Source: Acidipropionibacterium virtanenii (GTDB lineage: Bacteria > Actinomycetota > Actinomycetes > Propionibacteriales > Propionibacteriaceae). Taken from it: a stretch of 64,000 bases of DNA. The notes beneath the pieces are model-generated. The model was not told the DNA's origin, searched no databases, and saw only the letters and a list, made by a program, of their open reading frames with translations. This document shows, in pieces, positions 28,266 to 36,180 of the stretch. The stretch spans positions 2,108,001 to 2,172,000 of the forward strand of contig NZ_CP025198.1 of NCBI RefSeq assembly GCF_003325455.1, given 5' to 3'. A program made the position numbers and the translations under genes. The first letter of the stretch is position 1, and every line of letters starts with the position of its first letter.

Positions 28266-28883
28266 GTGAAGGGCATCACCCGGGAAGGGATCGTCGAGGC
28301 CGCGCTCGAGGTGCTCGACGACGGCGGCATCGACGCGGTGACGGTGCGAGCGGTCGCCACGCGCCTCGGCATCAAGGCACCGGCGCTGTACCACCACGTG
28401 CGCAGCAAACAGGATCTGCTGGACGAGATGGGCACCGTGATGCAGCGGCGCGTCAATGCCGCATTCCAGGCCTCGGGAGCCGATCTGCCATGGCCTCAGG
28501 CGCTTGCGGCCTACGCGAGAGCGCTGCGCGCCGAGTACCTGCGACACCGCGACGGCGCCCGGATCTTCAGTGGGACCCGGCTCACCGATCCCGAGGTGCT
28601 GCGCGCGCAGGAGCCCTGGCTCGAACGCGCAGTCGCCGGTGGAGCCGAACTGGATCGCCTGATCGACGCCGCCGAGGCGATCACCGCATTCGTGGTGGGC
28701 TTCGTGATCGAGGAGCAGGAGCGCCGTCAGTCCGGCGGCACCCTGCGCTACTCCGTCGAGGGGCGGGATGCCGCACTCGGCCCTGACGTTCCCCTGGTCA
28801 TCGCGTCAGGACACGGACGATCCGATCATGACGCGCGCTTCGCACGCCAGCTCGACCTGCTGCTGATCGGCATCACCTCGTAG
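28266..28883 (+). CDS. TetR family repressor (TetR_C-type)
   Basis: A 205-residue regulator with an N-terminal helix-turn-helix (REGIVEAALEVLDDGGIDAV and then VRAVATRLGIKAPALYHHVRSK) and a C-terminal ligand-binding domain similar to tetracycline-repressor-like proteins. GTG 28266 lies 7 bases after TAAGCT, a leaderless-type start. The two palindromes between it and the divergent reductase suggest it represses both genes. Confidence 0.85.
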   Translation: MKGITREGIVEAALEVLDDGGIDAVTVRAVATRLGIKAPALYHHVRSKQDLLDEMGTVMQRRVNAAFQASGADLPWPQALAAYARALRAEYLRHRDGARIFSGTRLTDPEVLRAQEPWLERAVAGGAELDRLIDAAEAITAFVVGFVIEEQERRQSGGTLRYSVEGRDAALGPDVPLVIASGHGRSDHDARFARQLDLLLIGITS

Positions 28884-28978
28884 GAGAACCCCTGACGGGG
28901 ACGCCGGACCGCGGGATGCGACCGCGACTCAGGCCTTCGGAACGGCCGCCTCGGCGATCGACCGGATGCCCTCGACAC

Positions 28979-29428
28979 CTACGCGGCGTTCGTTCGTGAA
29001 CGGCCCGCGATCAGGTACGCCGGCACGGCCACGAGGATCACGACGACATGCATGGCCATAAGGCCGAGGACCCCGGACCAGTTGGCGCCGGGGATGAAGC
29101 CCAGGGTTCCCAGCGCGACGTCGGGGATGAACGACAGCACGCCGACCACGGGCACCAGCCAGCGGAGGAGGCGTTCGGGGCGCCGGGAGCGGTGCTGGAT
29201 GATCCGCCAGCCGGCCCAACCTGCCAGGATGCCGACGAGCGTGAAGGCGCCGAAGACAGGCAGCGTGAGCGGCGAGAAGCCGGGCGTCGCTCCCCCGGCC
29301 GTCGCCAGTCGTGCAACCACGGCGTTGACGGCTGCCGCGACGATCACGGCCGCCGTCAGCACGAGACTCGTACGACCCGCCGAGACCCTGGGGACATTGC
29401 GATCGAGTGCGTCGGTCTGAGTTGTCAT
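28979..29428 (-). CDS. four-helix membrane protein (DUF6069-like)
   Basis: A 149-residue membrane protein with four predicted helices, among them SLVLTAAVIVAAAVNAVVAR, LTLPVFGAFTLVGILAGWAG and VLGLMAMHVVVILVAVPAYL. It resembles small DUF6069-type proteins. ATG 29428 follows GGAGG by 7 bases. It is divergent from the TetR gene at 29513, across an 84-bp gap with operator-like sequence, and is probably its target. Function unknown. Confidence 0.72.
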   Translation of the reverse strand: MTTQTDALDRNVPRVSAGRTSLVLTAAVIVAAAVNAVVARLATAGGATPGFSPLTLPVFGAFTLVGILAGWAGWRIIQHRSRRPERLLRWLVPVVGVLSFIPDVALGTLGFIPGANWSGVLGLMAMHVVVILVAVPAYLIAGRSRTNAA

Positions 29429-29473
29429 GATGACCACCTCCCGAGATTCGGAACTGATGAGTTCCATATTAAA

Positions 29474-29512
29474 ACGAGACCGGTCAGTTTCGAAACGCGC
29501 TAGGGTGATGCT
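29474..29512 (+). promoter_or_regulatory. operator and leaderless promoter of the second tetR
   Basis: AAACGAGACCGGTCAGTTT around 29473-29491 has a GACCGGTC palindrome with partly matching AAAC/GTTT flanks. TAGGGT at 29501-29506 is followed by 6 bases and the GTG at 29513. It sits between the divergent membrane protein and this tetR. Confidence 0.45.
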
Positions 29513-30097
29513 GTGAGCGAACAGGAGCCGACGCCGGGGCGCCCTCAGGATCCCGCCATCGACGAGGCGATCCTGAGAGCGGCCCAGGATCTCCTCATCG
29601 AGCGCGGCGTCTCCAGGATGACGGTGGACGCCGTCGCCCGGGCGGCCGGCTCGGGCAAGGCGGCGGTGTACCGGCGCTGGGGCAGCAAGAACGCCCTCGT
29701 CGTAGCCGCGGTGCGCGCCCTCTACGACCCCCCCGAGACGCCGGACACCGGCTCTCTGCGCAGCGACCTCATCGCCTGCGCCCGGCACTACGCCAATGAC
29801 GACCACCGGGCGCTCCTGATCCTGGGCAGCGTGCTCAGCCAGCTGGGCACCGACGCCGAACTGGCGAAGGCCGCCTATGAGGCGGTCGGCTCACCGCCCG
29901 CCCGGATGCTCGAAGCTGTACTCAGACGCTGGACGACGGCAGGCGTCATCCCCCACCGGGCGCCAACCGACCTGGTGGCCGCAGTGCTGCCATCGATCGC
30001 ATTCACCAATGTGGTACTGCGCCGCGAGACCTTCGACATGGCGACGGCCGAAGAGCTGGTGGATCAGGTCATGCTGCCCGCACTGCTGAGCCACTAA
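29513..30097 (+). CDS. TetR/AcrR family regulator
   Basis: A 194-residue regulator. The DNA-binding part reads AILRAAQDLLIERGVSRMTV then AVARAAGSGKAAVYRRWGSK, close to the AcrR pattern; the rest is an all-helical ligand domain similar to TetR_C_16-type. It starts at GTG 29513 after TAGGGT. It likely represses the divergent membrane protein gene at 28979-29428. The inducer is unknown. Confidence 0.82.
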   Translation: MSEQEPTPGRPQDPAIDEAILRAAQDLLIERGVSRMTVDAVARAAGSGKAAVYRRWGSKNALVVAAVRALYDPPETPDTGSLRSDLIACARHYANDDHRALLILGSVLSQLGTDAELAKAAYEAVGSPPARMLEAVLRRWTTAGVIPHRAPTDLVAAVLPSIAFTNVVLRRETFDMATAEELVDQVMLPALLSH

Positions 30098-30172
30098 CAG
30101 CAATTCGTGCCCCCACATCACCAGCGGTATGCGCTGTCCTCTGCTCGGCAGGATCCATCCGTGTGGACGCCG

Positions 30173-30178
30173 TATGAT
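30173..30178 (+). promoter_or_regulatory. -10 element upstream of the 408-residue unknown gene
   Basis: TATGAT is a near-consensus -10. It lies 58 bases before ATG 30237, leaving a leader that ends in AGGAG. The -35 region (GGATCC) is weak. Confidence 0.35.
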
Positions 30179-30236
30179 CCTTGTGAACACGTTTCCGCAG
30201 GGCTCTTCCCTGTCCGGACGCAGGCAGGAGATTCCG

Positions 30237-31463
30237 ATGAATGACGAGATCGAGCTGATCAACGACGGTGACGGACTGGCTGTGATCGGCAAGCTGTCCG
30301 CCGTCGATCAGTTCCTCGACGCCGAGGGCCTGTCGTCAAGGGACCTCGGTCTCCACCGCCTCGGAACCACGCTCCAGGCGACATCCGGCGCCATGAAGGT
30401 GGGTTCCGAACTTGCAGCCAACTCCGGGCGCTGGGTGAAACTCACGAGGGAGTCCGCCGAAGCCATCAGGAAGTACGGACTGATGAAGGGTTCCACATCC
30501 GGTGTCAGCCGGGCCGTCGTCTACGCGAAGGGCCAGCCCCAAGGGATCAAGAGCATCGTGGAGTTCAGTTCCAGGGCGGGAACCGGCATCGGAAGTGTCC
30601 TGGCCGGACCGGCCGACCTGGCTCTGGCGGCGAGCGTGATGAACCAGGTCGCGATGCAGCAGACGATGGATGAGATCACCGACTACCTGGTCGCCATCGA
30701 CCAGAAGGTCGACGACATCCTCCGTGCCCAGAAGGACTCCGTACTCGCAGGCATGATCGGGGTCGGTGACGTCATCGAGGAGGCCATGACGATCCGCGCC
30801 GAGGTGGGAAGCGTCGGCGATGTCACCTGGTCGAAGGTCCAGGGCACCACCCTGGCTGTCGCGAAGACCCAGGCCTACGCCCTTCTCCAGCTCGAGGCGC
30901 AGGCCGAGAAGTTGGAGAAGGAGCAGGGCATCAGCGATCTCAGAGAGATGGCTCCGGAGGTCGAGGAGGCGACCAAGGAGTGGCTCGCGGTGCTTGCCCG
31001 GTGCGTCCAGCTTCAGGACGCCGTGGCGGTGCTGGAGCTTGACAGGGTCCTTGAAGACTCACCAGAAGATCTTGAGCAGCACAGGATCGGTCTGAAGACC
31101 ACTCGCCGCAATCGCCTGGAACAGATCACCCGGGACACCGGGCGCCTTCTCGACAGGATCGATGCCGCCGCGACAGCGGGCCGATCGACCTGGAATGTCC
31201 TCCAGCACCCCAAGGACTCCGGATTCGTGGTGACGGCGAGCAATCGCATTGCTGACAATATCCTCAGCTTCTGCCATCCGCTCGGCATCGAACAGGATCG
31301 AAGCTCGATGGACAGCAAAGGGTGGATGCAGGCCGTCGCCGAGGTGAAAGACAAGGCGGTCGAAACTGGGGCCAATGGCGTGGATCAGGCCAAGAGTGTC
31401 GGACGGAGGCTCTCCAGCGGAGTCCGCGCGTTCCGTGAGGCCGTCAAGGACGAGTCCGACTAA
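30237..31463 (+). CDS. hypothetical helical protein of unknown function
   Basis: A 408-residue, mostly helical protein that I do not recognise. A hydrophobic stretch near residues 117-150 (SSRAGTGIGSVLAGPADLAL, ALAASVMNQVAMQQTM) is followed by long amphipathic helices: DEITDYLVAIDQKVDDILRA, then a coiled-coil-like LLQLEAQAEKLEKEQGISDL. ATG 30237 follows AGGAG by 6 bases. It stands alone, with a 277-bp gap downstream in which I see only a terminator-like hairpin. The helix-rich build with a hydrophobic centre could fit a membrane-associated or pore-type protein, but this is a guess. Confidence 0.6.
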   Translation: MNDEIELINDGDGLAVIGKLSAVDQFLDAEGLSSRDLGLHRLGTTLQATSGAMKVGSELAANSGRWVKLTRESAEAIRKYGLMKGSTSGVSRAVVYAKGQPQGIKSIVEFSSRAGTGIGSVLAGPADLALAASVMNQVAMQQTMDEITDYLVAIDQKVDDILRAQKDSVLAGMIGVGDVIEEAMTIRAEVGSVGDVTWSKVQGTTLAVAKTQAYALLQLEAQAEKLEKEQGISDLREMAPEVEEATKEWLAVLARCVQLQDAVAVLELDRVLEDSPEDLEQHRIGLKTTRRNRLEQITRDTGRLLDRIDAAATAGRSTWNVLQHPKDSGFVVTASNRIADNILSFCHPLGIEQDRSSMDSKGWMQAVAEVKDKAVETGANGVDQAKSVGRRLSSGVRAFREAVKDESD

Positions 31464-31705
31464 TCGCAACACCACGACCTGGATCAGTGCCGGATCGCCT
31501 CACTCGCACGACTCGCCGATAGCCGATCACCGGTTGCGCGGCCACGCTCAAGCCGCATATTCAGCGGTCACGACACCTGCTCGCAAGTATCGTTCTCGGG
31601 CCTTGCCTGACGCCCCGATCAGGGTCACTCGTCATGCGATCAACGCTAGCCGAGCAGCGCACCGGTTCATGGGGCGAACGTCAACCGAGAGCTGGCGAAG
31701 ATTCC

Positions 31706-31733
31706 GGGCCGGGGATCCGAGGGCCCCCGGCCC
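31706..31733 (-). terminator. GC-rich hairpin after the lipoprotein gene
   Basis: GGGCCGGGG (31706-31714) pairs perfectly with CCCCGGCCC (31725-31733), a 9-bp stem with a 10-base loop, 7 bases past the lipoprotein stop. No clear T-run follows. Apart from it, I see no recognisable feature between 31464 and 31740. Confidence 0.55.
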
Positions 31734-31740
31734 GGGCCAG

Positions 31741-32190
31741 CTACTTGGACTTGAGCGTCCCCTTCATCTGGGTGATCTTGATCGTGTAATCGGCCTGCTT
31801 GTAGGAGACGTCCATCAGGATGACCTTTCCCGCCTCGGTCGACTTCGTCGCGAGCTGGGCCTTGCCCGGAATCTCCTCGAGGTTGAAGTCCACAGTGGGG
31901 GTCCATCCATCCTTGACCAGTGTCTTGAGGAGGTAGTCGACCAGATCCTTCGTCACGGTCTGGCTCTCATAGCTGTACTGCTTGTAGGACGACCCGTTGT
32001 TCTTACCGCTCGAGACCCCGCTCACCGTACGTGTGCCGACCACAGAGTTCACCGAGGCGACGCTGTCATTCCCGATTTCATACGCTTCCAGCTTCTCCGC
32101 GTTTCCGCAACCCGTCATGAGGAGAGCCCCACATGTCAGGATGATCGCAAGAACGGTGGATACCGTCCTGCGTGACTCTCGTGATTTCAC
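31741..32190 (-). CDS. putative lipoprotein
   Basis: A 149-residue secreted protein with a lipoprotein signal: a basic start VVKSRESRR, a hydrophobic helix TVLAIILTCGALL and the lipobox LMTGC, giving a lipidated cysteine near residue 27. The mature part has a DUF4853-like or other small beta domain pattern but no family is recognised. GTG 32190 is favoured by AAGGAA 8 bases upstream; a longer frame to 32277 would bury the signal. It follows the 151-residue gene by 59 bp. Confidence 0.68.
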   Translation of the reverse strand: MKSRESRRTVSTVLAIILTCGALLMTGCGNAEKLEAYEIGNDSVASVNSVVGTRTVSGVSSGKNNGSSYKQYSYESQTVTKDLVDYLLKTLVKDGWTPTVDFNLEEIPGKAQLATKSTEAGKVILMDVSYKQADYTIKITQMKGTLKSK

Positions 32191-32249
32191 GACTCTATTC
32201 CTTTCATCGTGACCGTACCACTGCTGATAATCGTCAGAACAATCCGTGG

Positions 32250-32705
32250 TCAGCCGAACAGCCCGGCCTTCTTCCATCCGCAGGCGCTCAGGTAGTCGCG
32301 GACCGGGCGCTTGACCGCTGAGGTGTCGAAGGCGAACCCCATCGCGCCGACCTCACCCGTCTGTCGATTCTTTCCGACGCCGAATTCGAATGACTTCTCC
32401 GTGGTCTTTCCTCGGAAGCCGCTCGTCGACTTGCCGAAGCTCACCTTTCCGCCTTCGAATCGGACATTCGCACTCGCGCTCTTCTTCTTGTCCGATTCCT
32501 TCCACGTTCCCCTGTCGGTCAAGGTGGCCGTGAACGTGTACTGCCGGACCTCGTCGTTCACCTGCTGGGGCGAGAAGAATCTCGCGTCCATCCACTTCCA
32601 TCGGGCCACGATCGAGTCTCCATCGACCATGACCTCCCACGGCTGATCGGGGCGGTTCAACGCGGCGGGCGCCCCAGCCAGCACCGCCTGTTTGTCTCCA
32701 CGCAT
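32250..32705 (-). CDS. hypothetical protein
   Basis: A 151-residue soluble protein of unknown function. Conserved-looking features are WEVMVDGDSIVARWKWMD, FFSPQQVNDEVRQYTFTATL and a glycine-rich beta part ending in SACGWKKAGLFG. The ATG at 32705 follows a good AGGAGG. It precedes the lipoprotein on the same strand, so the pair may act together at the cell surface or in an envelope response, but this is inference. Confidence 0.6.
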   Translation of the reverse strand: MRGDKQAVLAGAPAALNRPDQPWEVMVDGDSIVARWKWMDARFFSPQQVNDEVRQYTFTATLTDRGTWKESDKKKSASANVRFEGGKVSFGKSTSGFRGKTTEKSFEFGVGKNRQTGEVGAMGFAFDTSAVKRPVRDYLSACGWKKAGLFG

Positions 32706-32800
32706 GCCTCAACGCCTCCTGTGATCAACAACGACACCGTCCTGAAATCATCTCAGCGCCCGGGCGCACCCGGTGTCGGCCGGACAGACGTCATCCGACC

Positions 32801-33697
32801 ATGTTCAGTGCGGATATGACCATTCCCATCCCCGGGACTCACCGCGTCATCACGCCCGCCGCCACTCCCGTGGTGAAGGATGGGACCATGCCCTCATCGC
32901 ATGCCGCCGGTACGGCCGAGCAGACCCCCTGGACCGGTCCGGGGTCATCCGGCTCGCCCGATGCCGCCGACCAGGACGCCCTGCTCGTGAGGGCGATCAA
33001 GCAGTCCCCCCTGCTTATCAACATATTCTCCCATGACGGCACTCTCGTATACGCCAATGATGCCGTCTGCTCCCAGTATGGAATCACGAGGGACCAGATC
33101 GATGATGAGGCCATCGGCAAATATAACGTGCTCGAGGATGAGTCCATCCTGTTGATCGAGCCTGCCAGGGATCTTCAACGTGCCTTCCAGGGCGAGACGG
33201 TTCACTGCACCGATGTCAAGATCCCGCCGGAGGTCCTCGCGACCCGCTATCGCGAACTCGACGATGACATGGAGGCCATCTACCAGGACATCATGAATTT
33301 TCCTCTCACCGACAGTGAGGGACAGGTGATCTACGTGGTAGGAGTCCAAGTCGTCAAGAAGGTCTATCGCGGACGGCTCGAGATCGAGCGCGCGAAGAGA
33401 TATATCGAGGAGCACTGGAGAGATGATTTCAGTCTGCTTCGGACAGCTCAGGTTTCCGGTCTCAGCAGGACTCATTTCTCGCGTCTCTTCAAGAAGAACG
33501 CCGGCATGACTCCGCATCGATACTACGTCGATATCAAGATCAAGCGGATCAAAGCCTTCCTAGCCGATCCGAATCTCTCCGTGTCCCAGGCGTTTTCCGC
33601 CTGCGGAGTGCAATATCACGGTCATTCTGCGAGGGTCTTCAAGGAGCGGACCGGCCTCTCCCCGTCCCAGTACCGCAAGTCGTTGGGGCAGGCCTGA
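32801..33697 (+). CDS. AraC-family regulator with a PAS sensor domain
   Basis: A 298-residue regulator. A PAS domain (about residues 60-180) is seen in QSPLLINIFSHDGTLVYAND, then YGITRDQIDDEAIGKYN, and MNFPLTDSEGQVIYVVGVQV. The C-terminal 110 residues form two helix-turn-helix motifs of AraC type (RTAQVSGLSRTHFSRLFKKN and AFSACGVQYHGHSARVFKER). The first 60 residues are low complexity and the start is uncertain; ATG 32888, after AAGGATGGG, is an alternative. The gene is divergent from the preceding pair. It could respond to a small ligand or redox cue. Confidence 0.82.
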   Translation: MFSADMTIPIPGTHRVITPAATPVVKDGTMPSSHAAGTAEQTPWTGPGSSGSPDAADQDALLVRAIKQSPLLINIFSHDGTLVYANDAVCSQYGITRDQIDDEAIGKYNVLEDESILLIEPARDLQRAFQGETVHCTDVKIPPEVLATRYRELDDDMEAIYQDIMNFPLTDSEGQVIYVVGVQVVKKVYRGRLEIERAKRYIEEHWRDDFSLLRTAQVSGLSRTHFSRLFKKNAGMTPHRYYVDIKIKRIKAFLADPNLSVSQAFSACGVQYHGHSARVFKERTGLSPSQYRKSLGQA

Positions 33698-33749
33698 CCG
33701 GGCGTCCGGGAGCCGCGATGCCCGAAGCCCGATGTCACGGCCCCTCCGA

Positions 33750-33761
33750 TAGAGTGCCGAG
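33750..33761 (+). promoter_or_regulatory. leaderless-type promoter of the PemK-like gene
   Basis: TAGAGT at 33750-33755 is followed by 6 bases and the GTG at 33762, the spacing seen repeatedly here. Confidence 0.5.
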
Positions 33762-34319
33762 GTGAGTTCGCTCCTCTCGACCATCGCCCACGGCCTTCTG
33801 AACGCCCTGACCAGCAACTCCTCCCCGAGGCGTCGGGCCCAGAAGACCCCAGCGGCGACCGCACGTCAGACCGGTGCCGTCCAGGAACCGACGGCGGGGC
33901 GCCAGGCCGGGCGCGAGACGCTGCGCGTCGATCCGGACCGGATCAACGATCTGAGAGTGAGTTACGCTCCCCAGCCTGACGGGAACCCCGACGCCGGTGA
34001 GGTGATCTGGACGTGGGTGCCCTACGAGGAGGGTGACGGGCGCGGCAAGGACCGGCCCGTGCTGGTGATCGGGCGACTGTCGCCCGATCGTGTCTACGCC
34101 GTGCGGATGACGAGCAAGGCTCATGCCGGCGACCGGGACTTCCTTCCGATCGGCTCAGGTGCCTGGGACCCCCAGGCCCGGGACTCCTGGGTGGACGTCG
34201 AGCAGCTCTACAGTGTCCACACCAAGGGCATGCGCCGGGAGGCGGCCGTCCTGGATCGCGGTCGCTACGACCGCGTCGCGCGGGCCCTCATCGACCGTTA
34301 CGGCTGGGCGCGCGGCTGA
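33762..34319 (+). CDS. PemK/MazF-like protein with a basic N-terminal extension
   Basis: A 185-residue protein. Residues 1-55 are a helix plus an Arg/Ala-rich, probably disordered linker. Residues 60-185 follow a PemK-like barrel: the first strand region VIWTWVPYEEGDGRGKDRPVLVIGRL carries the R-P-V-L-V core and WVDVEQLYSVHTKGMRREA the second. No antitoxin gene adjoins it, so it may be a solitary relative. The start is GTG after TAGAGT. Confidence 0.72.
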   Translation: MSSLLSTIAHGLLNALTSNSSPRRRAQKTPAATARQTGAVQEPTAGRQAGRETLRVDPDRINDLRVSYAPQPDGNPDAGEVIWTWVPYEEGDGRGKDRPVLVIGRLSPDRVYAVRMTSKAHAGDRDFLPIGSGAWDPQARDSWVDVEQLYSVHTKGMRREAAVLDRGRYDRVARALIDRYGWARG

Positions 34320-34424
34320 TCCGGACGTCGTCGGATCGTCGGGAGACGACGACCCATCACCACCCCCACCGGTCGCGGTAGGACCGGATGATCTGCGCCC
34401 TGGTCGGCGGTGGAGGCGGCTGGT

Positions 34425-34430
34425 AGCCTC
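34425..34430 (+). promoter_or_regulatory. probable -10 of the leader peptide and ABC-F transcript
   Basis: TAGCCT lies 36 bases before the leader ATG. The region about 17 bases upstream is weakly TTG-like. The position fits a transcript that starts near 34437 and includes leader and hairpin. Confidence 0.35.
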
Positions 34431-34466
34431 AGTGGCACTGGGAATCGACAAGCGGGAGTGATCACC

Positions 34467-34508
34467 ATGCTGATCTTCGAGCGTCTGGCCGCGTCCATCA
34501 CGCGCTGA
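34467..34508 (+). CDS. 13-residue leader peptide of the ABC-F gene
   Basis: ATG CTG ATC begins the peptide MLIFERLAASITR, which ends in TGA at 34508. GGGAG sits at a proper distance upstream. It lies 64 bases before the ABC-F start, ahead of a hairpin that covers that gene's ribosome site. Leader peptides of this size with such hairpins are known to control inducible ribosome-targeting resistance genes by drug-dependent stalling. Confidence 0.6.
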   Translation: MLIFERLAASITR

Positions 34509-34531
34509 CCTCGTAGTTCGCCCTGCCCAGG

Positions 34532-34568
34532 GCTCCGGTGTCAGTGCGTCCACTGACAGCCCAGGAGC
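34532..34568 (+). promoter_or_regulatory. ribosome-site-sequestering hairpin (attenuator)
   Basis: TGTCAGTG (34539-34546) and CACTGACA (34551-34558) form a perfect 8-bp stem with a CGTC loop. The flanking GCTCC (34532-34536) can pair with GGAGC (34564-34568), which is the ABC-F ribosome site. GCCCAGG occurs twice, before and inside the hairpin, giving an alternative pairing. Confidence 0.6.
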
Positions 34569-34572
34569 AATC

Positions 34573-36180
34573 ATGTCCATCACCCAGAAGCCGGCCGTGA
34601 CGCTGGCGGATCTCTCCTTCACCTGGCCCGACGGCGCACCCGCGATCAGTCATCTGTCGGCCACCTTCACCGTCGGGCGCACCGGCCTGATCGGGGACAA
34701 CGGCACGGGCAAGACCACCCTGCTGCGCCTCATCGCCGGCGACCTGGCCCCGACAGCCGGGACCGTGAGCGTCACCGGGCGCGTCGGATACCTGCCCCAG
34801 CACCTGACCCTGCGCACCGGTGCGACGGTCGCCGAACTGCTCGGCGTCGACCAGCACCTGACGGCACTGCGCGCCATCGAATCGGGAGACGCCGATCCCG
34901 CGCACTTCGAAGCACTGGCCGATGACTGGGACGTCGAGGCACGCAGTCTCGCCGAACTCCACCGGATCGGTCTTCCCGGCATCGGCCTGGACCGCCCGGT
35001 CGCCACCCTGTCGGGAGGCGAGACCGTCCTGGCCGCCCTGACCGGTCTGCGCCTGTCGAGGGACGACGTCGTGCTCCTCGACGAACCCACCAACAATCTC
35101 GACCGCGACTCCCGACACCTCCTGTACGAGGCTCTCGGATCGTGGACAGGCTCCGTCGTCGTGGTCAGCCACGACGTCGCCCTGCTCAACCTCATGGACG
35201 CCACCGCGGAGCTGCGCGACGGTTCACTGACCGTCTTCGGTGGACCCTACGACGCCTATCAGGACCATCTGGCCACCGAGCAGGCCGCCGCGGAACAGGC
35301 CCTGCGCTCGGCCGAGCAGCAGCTGCGGACCGAGCAGCGCCAGCGTATCGAGGCCCAGACGAAGCTTGCGCGACGCCGGCGCTACGCCCGCACCGACTTC
35401 GAGAACAAGCGCAAGCCGAAGATCATCATGAACAACCGCAAGCAGGAGGCCCAGGTCTCGGCCGGCAAGCTCCGCGGGCAGCTCGACGCCTCCGTCGACG
35501 CCGCGAAACAGGCGGTGGACGAGCAGGGGCGGCGGATCCGCCGCGATGCCACGATCTCTATCTCCCTGCCCGATCCTGACGTGCCCGCCGCCCGCCGCCT
35601 CGCCGAACTGAGCGACGACCAAGGCCACCGGATCTTCGTCCAGGGGCCCGAACGCGTCGCACTGACCGGTCGCAACGGGATCGGCAAGACGCGGCTCCTG
35701 GAGACCCTCATCCACTGCGCCGGCGCCCCGGGGACGGGAGGCCGGGCGGAGGCCTTCACCGACCGGATCGGGTATCTCCCCCAGCGTCTCGATCTCGACG
35801 ACGACGCCACGATCCTCCAGATGCTCCGCGGCGCGACACCCTCGGCCACCGAGGGCGAGCTGCGGGCCGGGCTCGCGCACTTCCTGTTCCGCGGCGACGT
35901 CGTCGACCGTCGCGTCGGGGACCTGTCCGGTGGGGAGCGCTTCCGCGTCGCCCTGGCCGAACTGCTGCTGACCGACCCGCCCAACCAGCTGCTCATCCTG
36001 GACGAGCCGACCAACAATCTGGACCTGCACAGCGTCGATGAACTCGTCGACGCCCTGTCCGCCTACCACGGCGGCCTGATCGTCGTCAGCCACGACGACG
36101 CCTTCCTGAGCCGTCTGGGGATCGGCACCTGGATCGCCATGGACGACGACGGCCTGCACCAGGACGCCCCCGTCAGGTAG
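34573..36180 (+). CDS. ABC-F family ATPase, ribosome-protection type
   Basis: A 535-residue protein with two ATP-binding domains and no membrane segments. Domain 1: Walker A GDNGTGKTT, signature LSGGE, Walker B VVLLDEPTNNLD. A lysine/arginine-rich linker (RRRYARTDFENKRKPKII) lies between. Domain 2: GRNGIGKTR, LSGGE, LILDEPTNNLD. Known ABC-F members of this build eject antibiotics such as macrolides, lincosamides or pleuromutilins from the ribosome; the drug here is unknown. The leader and hairpin upstream support an antibiotic-inducible role. It overlaps the convergent tetR by 8 bases. Confidence 0.88.
   Translation: MSITQKPAVTLADLSFTWPDGAPAISHLSATFTVGRTGLIGDNGTGKTTLLRLIAGDLAPTAGTVSVTGRVGYLPQHLTLRTGATVAELLGVDQHLTALRAIESGDADPAHFEALADDWDVEARSLAELHRIGLPGIGLDRPVATLSGGETVLAALTGLRLSRDDVVLLDEPTNNLDRDSRHLLYEALGSWTGSVVVVSHDVALLNLMDATAELRDGSLTVFGGPYDAYQDHLATEQAAAEQALRSAEQQLRTEQRQRIEAQTKLARRRRYARTDFENKRKPKIIMNNRKQEAQVSAGKLRGQLDASVDAAKQAVDEQGRRIRRDATISISLPDPDVPAARRLAELSDDQGHRIFVQGPERVALTGRNGIGKTRLLETLIHCAGAPGTGGRAEAFTDRIGYLPQRLDLDDDATILQMLRGATPSATEGELRAGLAHFLFRGDVVDRRVGDLSGGERFRVALAELLLTDPPNQLLILDEPTNNLDLHSVDELVDALSAYHGGLIVVSHDDAFLSRLGIGTWIAMDDDGLHQDAPVR

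Noticed and set aside
28929-28975. Tail of a lost gene (frame reading GVEGIRSIAEAAVPKA on the minus strand)
   Set aside because: Too short to assign and no start or family could be seen.
31464-31740. Insertion-sequence remnant in the gap after the 408-residue gene
   Set aside because: No inverted repeat ends or transposase motif could be recognised; only a hairpin is supported.
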